Origin: Alistipes sp.
Lineage (GTDB): Bacteria > Bacteroidota > Bacteroidia > Bacteroidales > Rikenellaceae
Assembly (NCBI GenBank): GCA_017559615.1
Contig: JAFYRB010000072.1
Span: forward strand, 1 to 28,121
DNA: 28,121 nucleotides
Direction: 5' to 3'
Shown piece by piece: positions 1 to 7,107 of the stretch. The notes beneath the pieces are model-generated. The model was not told where the DNA came from. It saw nothing but the letters and a program-made list of their open reading frames with translations, and made no database searches. The translations under genes were made by a program, and so were the position numbers. Positions within the stretch are counted from its first letter, which is position 1. The number at the start of each line of letters is the position of its first letter.

Positions 1-90
1 ACTGTGATAAGCGTGCTTACGCTTGATCTTACCTGTGCCGGTGAAAGAAAAACGCTTCTTTGCAGCGGCATTTGTTTTCATTTTTGGCAT
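1..90 (-). CDS. rpmI: 50S ribosomal protein L35, start only (cut by window edge)
   Basis: The first 30 codons read [20 protein letters not shown] followed by [10 protein letters not shown], the highly conserved basic N-terminus of bacterial L35, a small protein of the large ribosomal subunit of about 65 residues. The ATG at 88-90 is unambiguous, and the remainder, presumably followed by rplT (L20), lies outside the window. A consensus promoter sits 35 bp upstream, so the gene is first in its transcript with a leader of only about 30 nt. infC, which usually precedes rpmI, is not there: the upstream neighbour is an EEP-family phosphohydrolase. Identification is by direct recognition of the family sequence. 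Confidence 0.95.
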   Translation of the reverse strand, partial: MPKMKTNAAAKKRFSFTGTGKIKRKHAYHS

Positions 91-124
91 TGTTACAAAA
101 GTTAAATTAGTTAATAATAGCGCG

Positions 125-156
125 CAAAGGTAAAAATAATAATTTGATTTTGCAAA
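125..156 (-). promoter_or_regulatory. Bacteroidota-type promoter for rpmI
   Basis: On the minus strand a TTTG (153-156) is followed after 20 nt by TACCTTTG (125-132), matching the -33 TTTG / -7 TAnnTTTG promoter known in Bacteroidota. The start of transcription would fall near 118-120, about 30 nt before the rpmI ATG. It is the best consensus promoter in the window and a useful internal standard for the other promoter calls. Confidence 0.75.
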
Positions 157-165
157 CGATTTGGC

Positions 166-1317
166 TTACTTTTTAGCTCTTGGCTTTATCGTTGCCACAA
201 CAGGAAGGTGATCCGAGAGCTTAACACTCTTGTCTACCTCATATTTCTGAGCCTCCAAACCATCGGTGTAGAGGATATAGTCGATACGCAAAGTACCATA
301 CATAGGACGGAAAGTATAGCCATAACCACTACCACACTCCACGAAGGCATCCTTATGGCCCTTAATCAACTCGCCATAGACATACGACATTGGCGTATCG
401 TTGAAATCACCACATACGATATTCTGGTATGGCGTAGCCTCGATAACCTGACGCAGTGTGTCGACATACGAAGCACGTATCGTAGAGTTACTTGCAATAC
501 GGTTTACGATGCTACGCATACGGTCACCATCCTGAAGGATACGGCCCTCGGCGATATCCTCGCTATCGTTAGCCGAGATGTTCATAGTGTGGAGGTGGTT
601 GTTGAAGATACGCAACGTATCCTTCGCCACAACGATATCCACCCACTGCGACGTACCACGTCCCTCGCCCGAGATATTTCCCGACTTGATGATAGGATAA
701 CGGCTATAGGTGCGAAGCACAACATCTCCCGCCTCGGTAACATCATTAACATAACACTTATCATCGAAGCGTGCGGCAAAGAGTGAGTCAATACGCTCGG
801 TATCGCGCATCTCGCAAGCATACTCCTGAAGACATACAACATCCAAATCCTCAATCTGCGAGAAGTAATCTACATAACCTGCAACGGCATTATGCTGATT
901 ATCGTCATAGAAACCACGAATGTTGTAGCTCAACACCGTAAGGGCGCGGCTCGAGATTGGAGTCTCAACCTTACGCATAAAGTCGATGTTGTAGAAATCC
1001 GAAACACGGAATAGACCAGGGATAAGAAGTAGTGCCACAACACCTGCAATGCGCCAGCGACACGCAACTAACCACAATAGCATACATATAGCCACACCCA
1101 TATATAATATAGGTGCAAAGATGCCGACAATGGTGAGCGACCCAAATGTTGATGGGGCGACATAAGGAGTTAGATAGGCAATCATAAGTGCTACGGAGAA
1201 GGATATCGTCACCGCTAAAAGCACTATTACGAACAACACACTGATAAACGAGTGCTTGGCACGTCGACGAGGACGTCCCAGAAGTTCGTTGCTGTAGTTC
1301 TCACTCTTGTTTGACAT
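166..1317 (-). CDS. Membrane-anchored endonuclease/exonuclease/phosphatase family protein
   Basis: This 383-residue protein has a basic N-terminal tail, three hydrophobic segments (about residues 24-48, 60-84 and 90-102) and a C-terminal EEP (DNase I-like) catalytic domain. The catalytic set is complete: N132 in SYNIRG, E165 in LQEYA, H241/H243 in NNHLHT, D304/N306 in GDFNDTP, D346 in RIDYIL, and D369-H370 in SDHLPV. EEP enzymes hydrolyse phosphodiester or phosphoester bonds in nucleic acids, phospholipids or inositides; the actual substrate cannot be read from sequence. The catalytic domain probably faces the periplasm, judged from topology only. It starts 32 bp downstream of the rhomboid gene and is likely the last gene of the mutL operon. 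The ATG start at 1315-1317 is clear. Confidence 0.85.
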   Translation of the reverse strand: MSNKSENYSNELLGRPRRRAKHSFISVLFVIVLLAVTISFSVALMIAYLTPYVAPSTFGSLTIVGIFAPILYMGVAICMLLWLVACRWRIAGVVALLLIPGLFRVSDFYNIDFMRKVETPISSRALTVLSYNIRGFYDDNQHNAVAGYVDYFSQIEDLDVVCLQEYACEMRDTERIDSLFAARFDDKCYVNDVTEAGDVVLRTYSRYPIIKSGNISGEGRGTSQWVDIVVAKDTLRIFNNHLHTMNISANDSEDIAEGRILQDGDRMRSIVNRIASNSTIRASYVDTLRQVIEATPYQNIVCGDFNDTPMSYVYGELIKGHKDAFVECGSGYGYTFRPMYGTLRIDYILYTDGLEAQKYEVDKSVKLSDHLPVVATIKPRAKK

Positions 1318-1349
1318 AGTAGTATAAGTTAAGTTTGTTTGTATTTCTT

Positions 1350-2003
1350 TTAGTTGTAGTAGATTCTATTTCTGTCGCGGCGCTGCCACCATAGCATTAG
1401 CAACCAACCCCAGAACATACCTCCGAGGTGGGCAAAGTGTGCGATACCATCCTGCGCTTGGAAGATGATGAGGAGCAACTCGATTACGCCATATATCATC
1501 ACAAACCACTTTGCCTTCATAGGAATTGGTGGGATGAGGAGCATAATCGTAGCATTTGGGTGCAACATACCGAAGGCCAACAATAGACCAAATACCGCAC
1601 CCGAAGCACCAACCGTAGGCGTGAGCATATAGTTCCATAACTCAACCTGCGATGCCATATTCATAATATCAATCTTCGCCATACCGAGCTGCACGAGTGC
1701 CGCACCGATACCACAAGTGAAGTAGTAGATAATAAAGCGCTTCGAACCCATCTCCATCTCCAAACCGCGACCAAACATCCACAACGCGAACATATTAAAG
1801 AAGAGATGCGAGAAGCCGCCGTGAAGGAACATATAGGTTACGGGTTGCCACAACTCGAAGAAGGGGCTACCCACAGGAAAGAGCGCGAAGAGCGCATATA
1901 TATCATTAGTATCCAGCAACATTGTTGCCAGATATGCCACAATATTTGCTATAAGAAGGTTGCTAACAACAGGGGTTTGTGACATTGGGTTCTGATAGCT
2001 CAT
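1350..2003 (-). CDS. Rhomboid family intramembrane serine protease
   Basis: This 217-residue protein has about six transmembrane helices. The rhomboid signature is complete: H61 to N70 in HGGFSHLFFN (oxyanion/structural), the nucleophile S134 in VGASGAVFG, and the catalytic H192 in AHLGG. Rhomboids cleave transmembrane substrates within the bilayer, here in the inner membrane. It lies 19 bp downstream of mutL and 32 bp upstream of the EEP gene on the same strand, so it is probably cotranscribed. No cytoplasmic or zinc-finger extension is present. The substrate is unknown, and several short rhomboids of this kind are typical of Bacteroidales genomes. Confidence 0.92.
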   Translation of the reverse strand: MSYQNPMSQTPVVSNLLIANIVAYLATMLLDTNDIYALFALFPVGSPFFELWQPVTYMFLHGGFSHLFFNMFALWMFGRGLEMEMGSKRFIIYYFTCGIGAALVQLGMAKIDIMNMASQVELWNYMLTPTVGASGAVFGLLLAFGMLHPNATIMLLIPPIPMKAKWFVMIYGVIELLLIIFQAQDGIAHFAHLGGMFWGWLLMLWWQRRDRNRIYYN

Positions 2004-2022
2004 ATCAAAAGTTTCTAAATTT

Positions 2023-3963
2023 CTAACTATAATTTTTCATCAACCTTGCCTGAAGCTCCGCCATAGTTATCTCGGCCATAATAGGGGCTCCCGAAGGTGA
2101 AAAGTTTGTATTTTTGCACGTCTCAAGGCGCTTGAGCAACACCTCCACATCCGCAGTACGCAGACCTCGGCCAAAGTTCTGACTACCGCGACGTGCCATA
2201 ACCTCCGCCAAACGCGACTGCTCCTCCTCGAGAGGTAGTCGACCATCCTCAATACCCTGCAAAAGGTCATAAATAAGTTCATCCAGCGGCATCGACATAT
2301 CGACCATTGCGGGGCGTCCCATAACCGAGATACGTCCCTCTCCCTGATACTCCACCTCGAAGCCCAGCGCCGCAAACTCCGTAGCGTGCGACTCCATAAG
2401 TTGATACTCCTCGATGGATAGCGTAAGCTCCTCGGGGAAGAACATTCGCTGCGAAGGTGCTGCGCCCGCAACAAGCGACGCAAAAATATCATCATAGAGA
2501 ATACGCTCCTTTGCTCTACGCAGATGCACCACAACGAGGCTCTCGCCATACATCGCCACAGCATAACCGCCAGGGATTGCCATAGCATCACCGAAGCTAC
2601 GCACCTCAACCTTTGCCTCCGACTCTATAAAGTCGAACTCCTGCTCCTGGGCAACCTCCTCCTCATCTATATACTCGATGGTGGATGGCACAAAAGAGGA
2701 TGATGATTGCAGTGTATAGACCTCCTCACACTCCTCAACAACCGATGGGCGCGAAGGAGCGACACGTGTGCTTGTCTTAGACTCCTCGTAAGGGACATCG
2801 AAGCCCGTAAATGGTACATCAGGCATTGGCGCCGTAGGATCGATATACTCCGCTGCAAAAGGGTTATACGACTGGTTGGTATGAGTCTTTGGCATCTCGA
2901 ACACTCGCTGCTCACGCTCCAAGACAGGGATATTCAAGCGTCCCTCATCCGAGAAATCCATCATAGGCACTGCGCCCGTCTTTGCCAATGTCTCACGCAC
3001 CGCAGCCTGCAAAATCTCAAGGATAACATCGTTATCGGCAAACTTTACGGTAGTCTTCTGCGGATGCACGTTGACATCCACCCTCTCGGGATCGACCGTG
3101 AGATATATGAAGTACGAAGGCATACACCCCTCGGGGATAAGTTTCTCGTATGCACGCACTATGGCACGCTGCATCTGAATAGAGTTGAAGTAGCGGCCAT
3201 TGACAAAAAGATACTGCTCGTTGTTACGCTTCTTGGCAGCCTGTGGACGTCCCACAAAACCTTCGATATGCACCAACGAGGTATCCACCTCCACATCCAA
3301 CAGATTCTGCTTGATGTGCTTACCGACAATATCTATGATACGTCCGCGACGCGACGTTGGCAATAGCGAGTAGACAAGTGTGTCGTTCTGCCTTAGCTCA
3401 AACTCAACATCGGGATTACACATCGCCACACGCACAAACTCGTTACGTATCTGTGAGGCAAGGCGCGAGTTATCGCCATCAATAAACTTTCTGCGCGAAG
3501 GGACATTATAGAAGAGGTTACGCACTACAAACTGCGAACCACACGAACAGGCGATAGGTGTCTGCGAGCGGAACTCTCCACCTGCAATAACAGTCAACGT
3601 ACCCAGCTCATCATCATTGCGGCGGGTACGTAGCTCAACCTCGGCAACCGCAGAGATAGAGGCCAAAGCTTCACCGCGGAAACCAAACGTATGTAGTTTA
3701 TATACATCCTCGATGGATGAAATCTTCGACGTGGCGTGACGGTCAAAAGCCATACGCGCATCCATCGCCGACATACCACATCCATCGTCAACAATCTGTA
3801 TCAGGTCCTTACCTCCGTTACGGAAGTTGACACGCACCGTACGCGCACCAGCGTCAATGGAGTTCTCCATCATCTCCTTGACGACGTTCGATGGTGCGTT
3901 GACCACCTCACCAGCAGCAATCTGGTTGGCAACTATTTCGGGAAGTAGCTTTATACGGTCCAT
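2023..3963 (-). CDS. mutL: DNA mismatch repair protein MutL
   Basis: This 646-residue protein bridges MutS mismatch recognition to downstream repair. The N-terminal GHKL ATPase is intact: E33/N34 in MMENSIDAGA, the DDGCGM loop at 59-64, and GFRGEALASIS at 94-104. It is followed by the S5-like domain ending in VDVNVHPQKTTVKF (about 295-308). An acidic low-complexity linker covers about 335-455, and a C-terminal dimerisation domain follows. In that domain the DQHA(x)2E endonuclease motif of nicking MutL proteins appears degenerated: residues 480-491 read HLRRAKERILYD. The family-typical C-terminal CPHGRP-like motif is also not evident (SPSGAPIM near the end). It starts 6 bp after the one-TM gene and is followed by a rhomboid gene. 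The assignment is secure; the loss of nickase activity is inferred. Confidence 0.95.
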   Translation of the reverse strand: MDRIKLLPEIVANQIAAGEVVNAPSNVVKEMMENSIDAGARTVRVNFRNGGKDLIQIVDDGCGMSAMDARMAFDRHATSKISSIEDVYKLHTFGFRGEALASISAVAEVELRTRRNDDELGTLTVIAGGEFRSQTPIACSCGSQFVVRNLFYNVPSRRKFIDGDNSRLASQIRNEFVRVAMCNPDVEFELRQNDTLVYSLLPTSRRGRIIDIVGKHIKQNLLDVEVDTSLVHIEGFVGRPQAAKKRNNEQYLFVNGRYFNSIQMQRAIVRAYEKLIPEGCMPSYFIYLTVDPERVDVNVHPQKTTVKFADNDVILEILQAAVRETLAKTGAVPMMDFSDEGRLNIPVLEREQRVFEMPKTHTNQSYNPFAAEYIDPTAPMPDVPFTGFDVPYEESKTSTRVAPSRPSVVEECEEVYTLQSSSSFVPSTIEYIDEEEVAQEQEFDFIESEAKVEVRSFGDAMAIPGGYAVAMYGESLVVVHLRRAKERILYDDIFASLVAGAAPSQRMFFPEELTLSIEEYQLMESHATEFAALGFEVEYQGEGRISVMGRPAMVDMSMPLDELIYDLLQGIEDGRLPLEEEQSRLAEVMARRGSQNFGRGLRTADVEVLLKRLETCKNTNFSPSGAPIMAEITMAELQARLMKNYS

Positions 3964-3969
3964 AACAGA

Positions 3970-4524
3970 TTATTTATCAACACATTTGCCATTCACAATC
4001 TCTACGTCATTATCGTAGATATTAATCGTAGGATTCTCTCTATTCCACTCCTCAATCTCGTTAATAGCCTCGGGCGTTAGGCTCTCGAACTCCGTAAAGT
4101 CGATATCGCCGTGCTTCTCGTAGAGGGTGATGCTTAGCTCACCATCCGAGCCATCCTTACGCATATCGCCCACCTTGATAGTCTCGAGATTCTCCATACG
4201 CTGTGCTGCCAACTTCTCCTCGTTAGCCCTCTCCGCAAAGCGCATAAAGCGTGGCAAAAATATCAACATCGCAAAGCCCAAAACTACGGCAATAGCAAGA
4301 TACTGCCACACACCCGCAAGCGGATTACCCTCGCCACGCGAAGCATCACGAGCCTCACGTTGCGTGCGGATATACTTACCTGGCGCATAGGCCTCGTCAT
4401 CGGCACTCGACGTACCGTGCAACTCCCTACGGCGACGGTCACGCTCCTCCTTCACAGGATCGTAGTATCGCGGGATGTAGTTAAACTGTCGCGGATGACG
4501 CTTATGTGGTCTAAAGAATGACAT
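3970..4524 (-). CDS. Single-TM hypothetical protein between dnaJ and mutL
   Basis: I do not recognise a named family in this 184-residue protein. It has a strongly basic N-terminal cytoplasmic-type region (residues 1-65, Arg/Lys-rich), one clear membrane segment at about 71-92 (VWQYLAIAVVLGFAMLIFLP), and an acidic C-terminal domain of about 90 residues. By the positive-inside rule the C-terminal part should lie outside the cytoplasm. It sits 6 bp upstream of mutL, and the codon use matches its neighbours, so it is a real gene of the same operon. There is no catalytic motif, and its position beside mutL does not reveal a role. Confidence 0.8.
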   Translation of the reverse strand: MSFFRPHKRHPRQFNYIPRYYDPVKEERDRRRRELHGTSSADDEAYAPGKYIRTQREARDASRGEGNPLAGVWQYLAIAVVLGFAMLIFLPRFMRFAERANEEKLAAQRMENLETIKVGDMRKDGSDGELSITLYEKHGDIDFTEFESLTPEAINEIEEWNRENPTINIYDNDVEIVNGKCVDK

Positions 4525-4571
4525 TACAACTTATTAAATAACTCTCTAAAAATGGTCACTACTCTCCGTCT

Positions 4572-5747
4572 TCAACCGCGGAAGAAGGACTTCATACGCT
4601 CCAAGATATTCTGATTCTCAACTCTCTCTGGCTGCTGGAAGTTAGGCTGCTCGGCAAGCTTCTCTACAAGCTCACGCTCCGCCTTGGTAAGCTCACCAGG
4701 GATTGTGATATCCACCAACACCTTGATATCGCCACGGCCACGGCCATTAACATCTGGAAGGCCCTTGCCACGAATACGAAGCACCTTACCAGCGTGTGTA
4801 CCTGGAGCAATCTTGATACGGACTCTACCCTCGATAGTAGGAATCTCAACCTCGCCACCAAGCAACGCCGTTGTAACGGTGATATTTAGTGTATGTGCCA
4901 AATCGTTGCCATCGCGCACCAACTCTGGGTTATGCTCCTCCTCGATTACAACAATCAAGTCGCCATTCACGCCACCCTGACGCGCAGCATTACCACGACC
5001 ACGCACTGTAAGCGCCATACCCTCGGCAACACCCTTTGGAATAGTTACCTCAATAATCTCGCTACCACGCTCCGTGCCCTCGCCATTACACTGGTCGCAC
5101 TTCTCCTTGATAATCTTACCCGAGCCCTGACACTCTGGACATACGCTCTGCGTCTGCATACGACCGAAGAACGAGTCCTGAACCGTGATGACATATCCCG
5201 AACCACCACAACGTGAGCAGGTTGCGAATGCCGATGGATCCTTAGCACCCGTACCACGACACTTCGAACATACGACCGTCTTGTTAATCTTAAGTTTCTT
5301 GGTTACGCCCTCCGAAATCTCCTTCAACGAGAGCTTCACCGTAACGCGGATATCACTACCGCGGTTAGTGCGCTTCTGACGGCTACGGCCACCACTAAAG
5401 CCGCCGAAGCCACCACCAAATGCACCACCGAAGATATCGCCAAACTGCTCGAAGATATCCTCCATAGAGAAGCCACCGCCGCTGAAGCCACCAAAGCCTC
5501 CTGCGCCACCAGCACCGCCGTTCATACCAGCGTGACCGAAGCGGTCGTAACGCGCGCGCTTCTCCTCATTCGAAAGCACATCATACGCCTCGGCAGCCTC
5601 CTTGAATCGCTCCTCGGCCTCTGCATCACCAGGGTTCTTATCAGGGTGATACTTGATAGCAGCCTTGCGGTATGCCTTCTTTATTGTCTCTGCATCGGCA
5701 TTGCGCTCGACGCCCAACACCTCATAATAATCTCTCTTCTCTGCCAT
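4572..5747 (-). CDS. dnaJ: Chaperone protein DnaJ
   Basis: This is a full-length class A Hsp40 of 391 residues that stimulates the DnaK ATPase and delivers unfolded clients. The J domain includes the HPD motif at residues 34-36 (KYHPDKNPG). A Gly/Phe-rich region follows (about 75-125), then four zinc-binding CxxCxGxG repeats ([32 protein letters not shown]) and the C-terminal substrate-binding domains. The open frame extends two codons further to a TTG, but the ATG at 5745-5747 gives the canonical [12 protein letters not shown] start, so I chose it. grpE lies 22 bp upstream on the same strand, forming a grpE-dnaJ operon. dnaK is not in the window. Confidence 0.97.
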   Translation of the reverse strand: MAEKRDYYEVLGVERNADAETIKKAYRKAAIKYHPDKNPGDAEAEERFKEAAEAYDVLSNEEKRARYDRFGHAGMNGGAGGAGGFGGFSGGGFSMEDIFEQFGDIFGGAFGGGFGGFSGGRSRQKRTNRGSDIRVTVKLSLKEISEGVTKKLKINKTVVCSKCRGTGAKDPSAFATCSRCGGSGYVITVQDSFFGRMQTQSVCPECQGSGKIIKEKCDQCNGEGTERGSEIIEVTIPKGVAEGMALTVRGRGNAARQGGVNGDLIVVIEEEHNPELVRDGNDLAHTLNITVTTALLGGEVEIPTIEGRVRIKIAPGTHAGKVLRIRGKGLPDVNGRGRGDIKVLVDITIPGELTKAERELVEKLAEQPNFQQPERVENQNILERMKSFFRG

Positions 5748-5769
5748 AATCAAAGTCTAAATTGGGCAA

Positions 5770-6351
5770 TTACTCGCCTACAACAACCTTTGCGTAGCGC
5801 AATACGTGCTCACCGATTTTGTAACCACGCTGCACACAGTCGATAACCAAACCACGCTTATCCTCGCCCGCAGCAAAACGTGCCACAGCCTCCTGCTCAT
5901 CCTCATTAAATGGTTGACCTACGCACTCGATAGCCTTAATGCCCGCTGCCTGAAGAACACTCTCGAACTTCTTCATTACAATCTCCTCGCCCTGACGCAA
6001 CGCCTCGATGTCGTCACTCTTATGCGAAGCAACTACGGCACGCTCCATATCATCAAGAATTGGGAGGATAGCCTTCCACGCACCCTCGCAACCACGCTCC
6101 ACAAGCTCCATCTTCTCCTTTAGCGTACGCTTACGGAAATTGTCGAACTCGGCCTGAAGGCGAAGATACTTATCACGCCACACAGCAATCTGCTCCTCCA
6201 ATGATGGCTCGGCTGACACATTGTCACTCTGCGACGCAGCGTCGTCTGCCATTGTGTCAGTACCCTTGTTCTGTGACGCAGTCTCCTTGCTCTCCTCTGC
6301 AACACTTTCCGTTGTGATATCTCTCTCTTTTTCAGACATTTTCTTACTCAT
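5770..6351 (-). CDS. grpE: Nucleotide exchange factor GrpE
   Basis: This 193-residue protein releases ADP from DnaK. It has an acidic, disordered N-terminal tail rich in Ser/Glu/Asp (about 1-55). The long dimerisation helix follows (WRDKYLRLQAEFDNFRKRT, about 62-80), then the beta-domain ending in RGYKIGEHVLRYAKVVV, a hallmark GrpE C-terminus. The frame is open to a TTG at 6372, but the ATG at 6349-6351 (MSKKMSEKER) is preferred. A second ATG lies four codons further in. A -7-like element just upstream (6370-6377) suggests a short-leader transcript for grpE-dnaJ. The gene lies 42 bp downstream of the methylase gene. Confidence 0.95.
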   Translation of the reverse strand: MSKKMSEKERDITTESVAEESKETASQNKGTDTMADDAASQSDNVSAEPSLEEQIAVWRDKYLRLQAEFDNFRKRTLKEKMELVERGCEGAWKAILPILDDMERAVVASHKSDDIEALRQGEEIVMKKFESVLQAAGIKAIECVGQPFNEDEQEAVARFAAGEDKRGLVIDCVQRGYKIGEHVLRYAKVVVGE

Positions 6352-6369
6352 ATATATTTTATTTTTTAT

Positions 6370-6377
6370 CAAACCTA
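6370..6377 (-). promoter_or_regulatory. Candidate -7 element for grpE-dnaJ
   Basis: On the minus strand this reads TAGGTTTG, a match to TAnnTTTG, 19 bp before the grpE ATG. The nearest upstream TTTG (6390-6393) is only 12 nt away, shorter than the usual 19-20, so the -33 match is poor. It may be an internal promoter giving grpE-dnaJ their own control inside the larger operon. No CIRCE-type inverted repeat is visible. Confidence 0.4.
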
Positions 6378-6393
6378 TAATACAATGTTCAAA

Positions 6394-7107
6394 TTATATG
6401 CCTAATATAAATATTGTCGGACGCTTGGCAATATCTGGCACACCACGCTTACGCCACTCCGCAATCGGAAGCGTGTGGATATACTCATTAGGCGAGGTTA
6501 TATCCGCCGCAACGGTCAATCGCAACTGTGGCGAGAGGGTTTTTATCAGCGTATCGAAGAGCTTCACGTTGCGATATGGAGCCTCGATAAACAACTGCGC
6601 CTGCTGCTCCGTACGCGCCCTATGCTCCAAATCCTTGAGTCGACGCTGACGCTCTCCATCCTTAATCGGAAGGTATCCCACAAAGGCAAACGACTGACCA
6701 TTAAGTCCCGATGCCATCACCGACATAAGTATCGACGACGGGCCGACAAGAGGCACTACCCTAACGTCGTGACGATGTGCAAGAGCCACGATATCGGCTC
6801 CTGGATCGGCAACACCAGGTACTCCCGCCTCCGAGATAACACCTGCCGAGCGACCAGCCAACACTGGCTTAAGCATACGCTCCACATCGGCCGAAGAGGT
6901 TGTATGCTCGTTAAGTTCCACGAACTCCAACTCGTCAATCTTACGCTCTATGCCCGCCTTACTTAAGAAACGGCGTGCCGAGCGGATATTCTCCACGATG
7001 AAGTAGTCGAGGCTATTCATCACCTCGAGATTCGCCTTTGGAAGCACATCCCACACCTCCCTCTCATCGGAGATTGGGCAAGGAATCATATATATCGTAC
7101 CCTTCAT
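6394..7107 (-). CDS. RsmI-like SAM-dependent methyltransferase (tetrapyrrole methylase family)
   Basis: This 237-residue protein has the tetrapyrrole methylase fold. Its SAM-binding loop SEAGVPGVADPG (about 93-104) and VVPLVGPSSILMSVMASGL segment resemble those of RsmI, the 16S rRNA C1402 2'-O-ribose methyltransferase. The N-terminus (MIPCPISDEREVWDVLP) and the VENIRSARRFLSKAG segment instead match the shorter second paralogue that Bacteroidales carry beside true RsmI. The protein lacks RsmI's C-terminal extension of roughly 45 residues. I therefore leave out the symbol; an RNA substrate is plausible but not shown. Its ATG overlaps the murF-alr stop (TAATG), indicating translational coupling. 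Confidence 0.82.
   Translation of the reverse strand: MKGTIYMIPCPISDEREVWDVLPKANLEVMNSLDYFIVENIRSARRFLSKAGIERKIDELEFVELNEHTTSSADVERMLKPVLAGRSAGVISEAGVPGVADPGADIVALAHRHDVRVVPLVGPSSILMSVMASGLNGQSFAFVGYLPIKDGERQRRLKDLEHRARTEQQAQLFIEAPYRNVKLFDTLIKTLSPQLRLTVAADITSPNEYIHTLPIAEWRKRGVPDIAKRPTIFILGI

Noticed and set aside
2707..3366. A 219-codon plus-strand frame opposite mutL
   Set aside because: It is a shadow of the MutL reading frame with no promoter, no domain and abnormal composition.
5380..5530. Repetitive GGC/GGT-rich DNA in dnaJ looking like a tandem repeat
   Set aside because: It encodes the normal Gly/Phe-rich linker of DnaJ.
5748..5753. TTG start two codons upstream for DnaJ (and similarly TTG 6370-6372 for GrpE)
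   Set aside because: Canonical ATG starts giving family-typical N-termini lie just inside; the TTG codons are simply extensions of the open frame.
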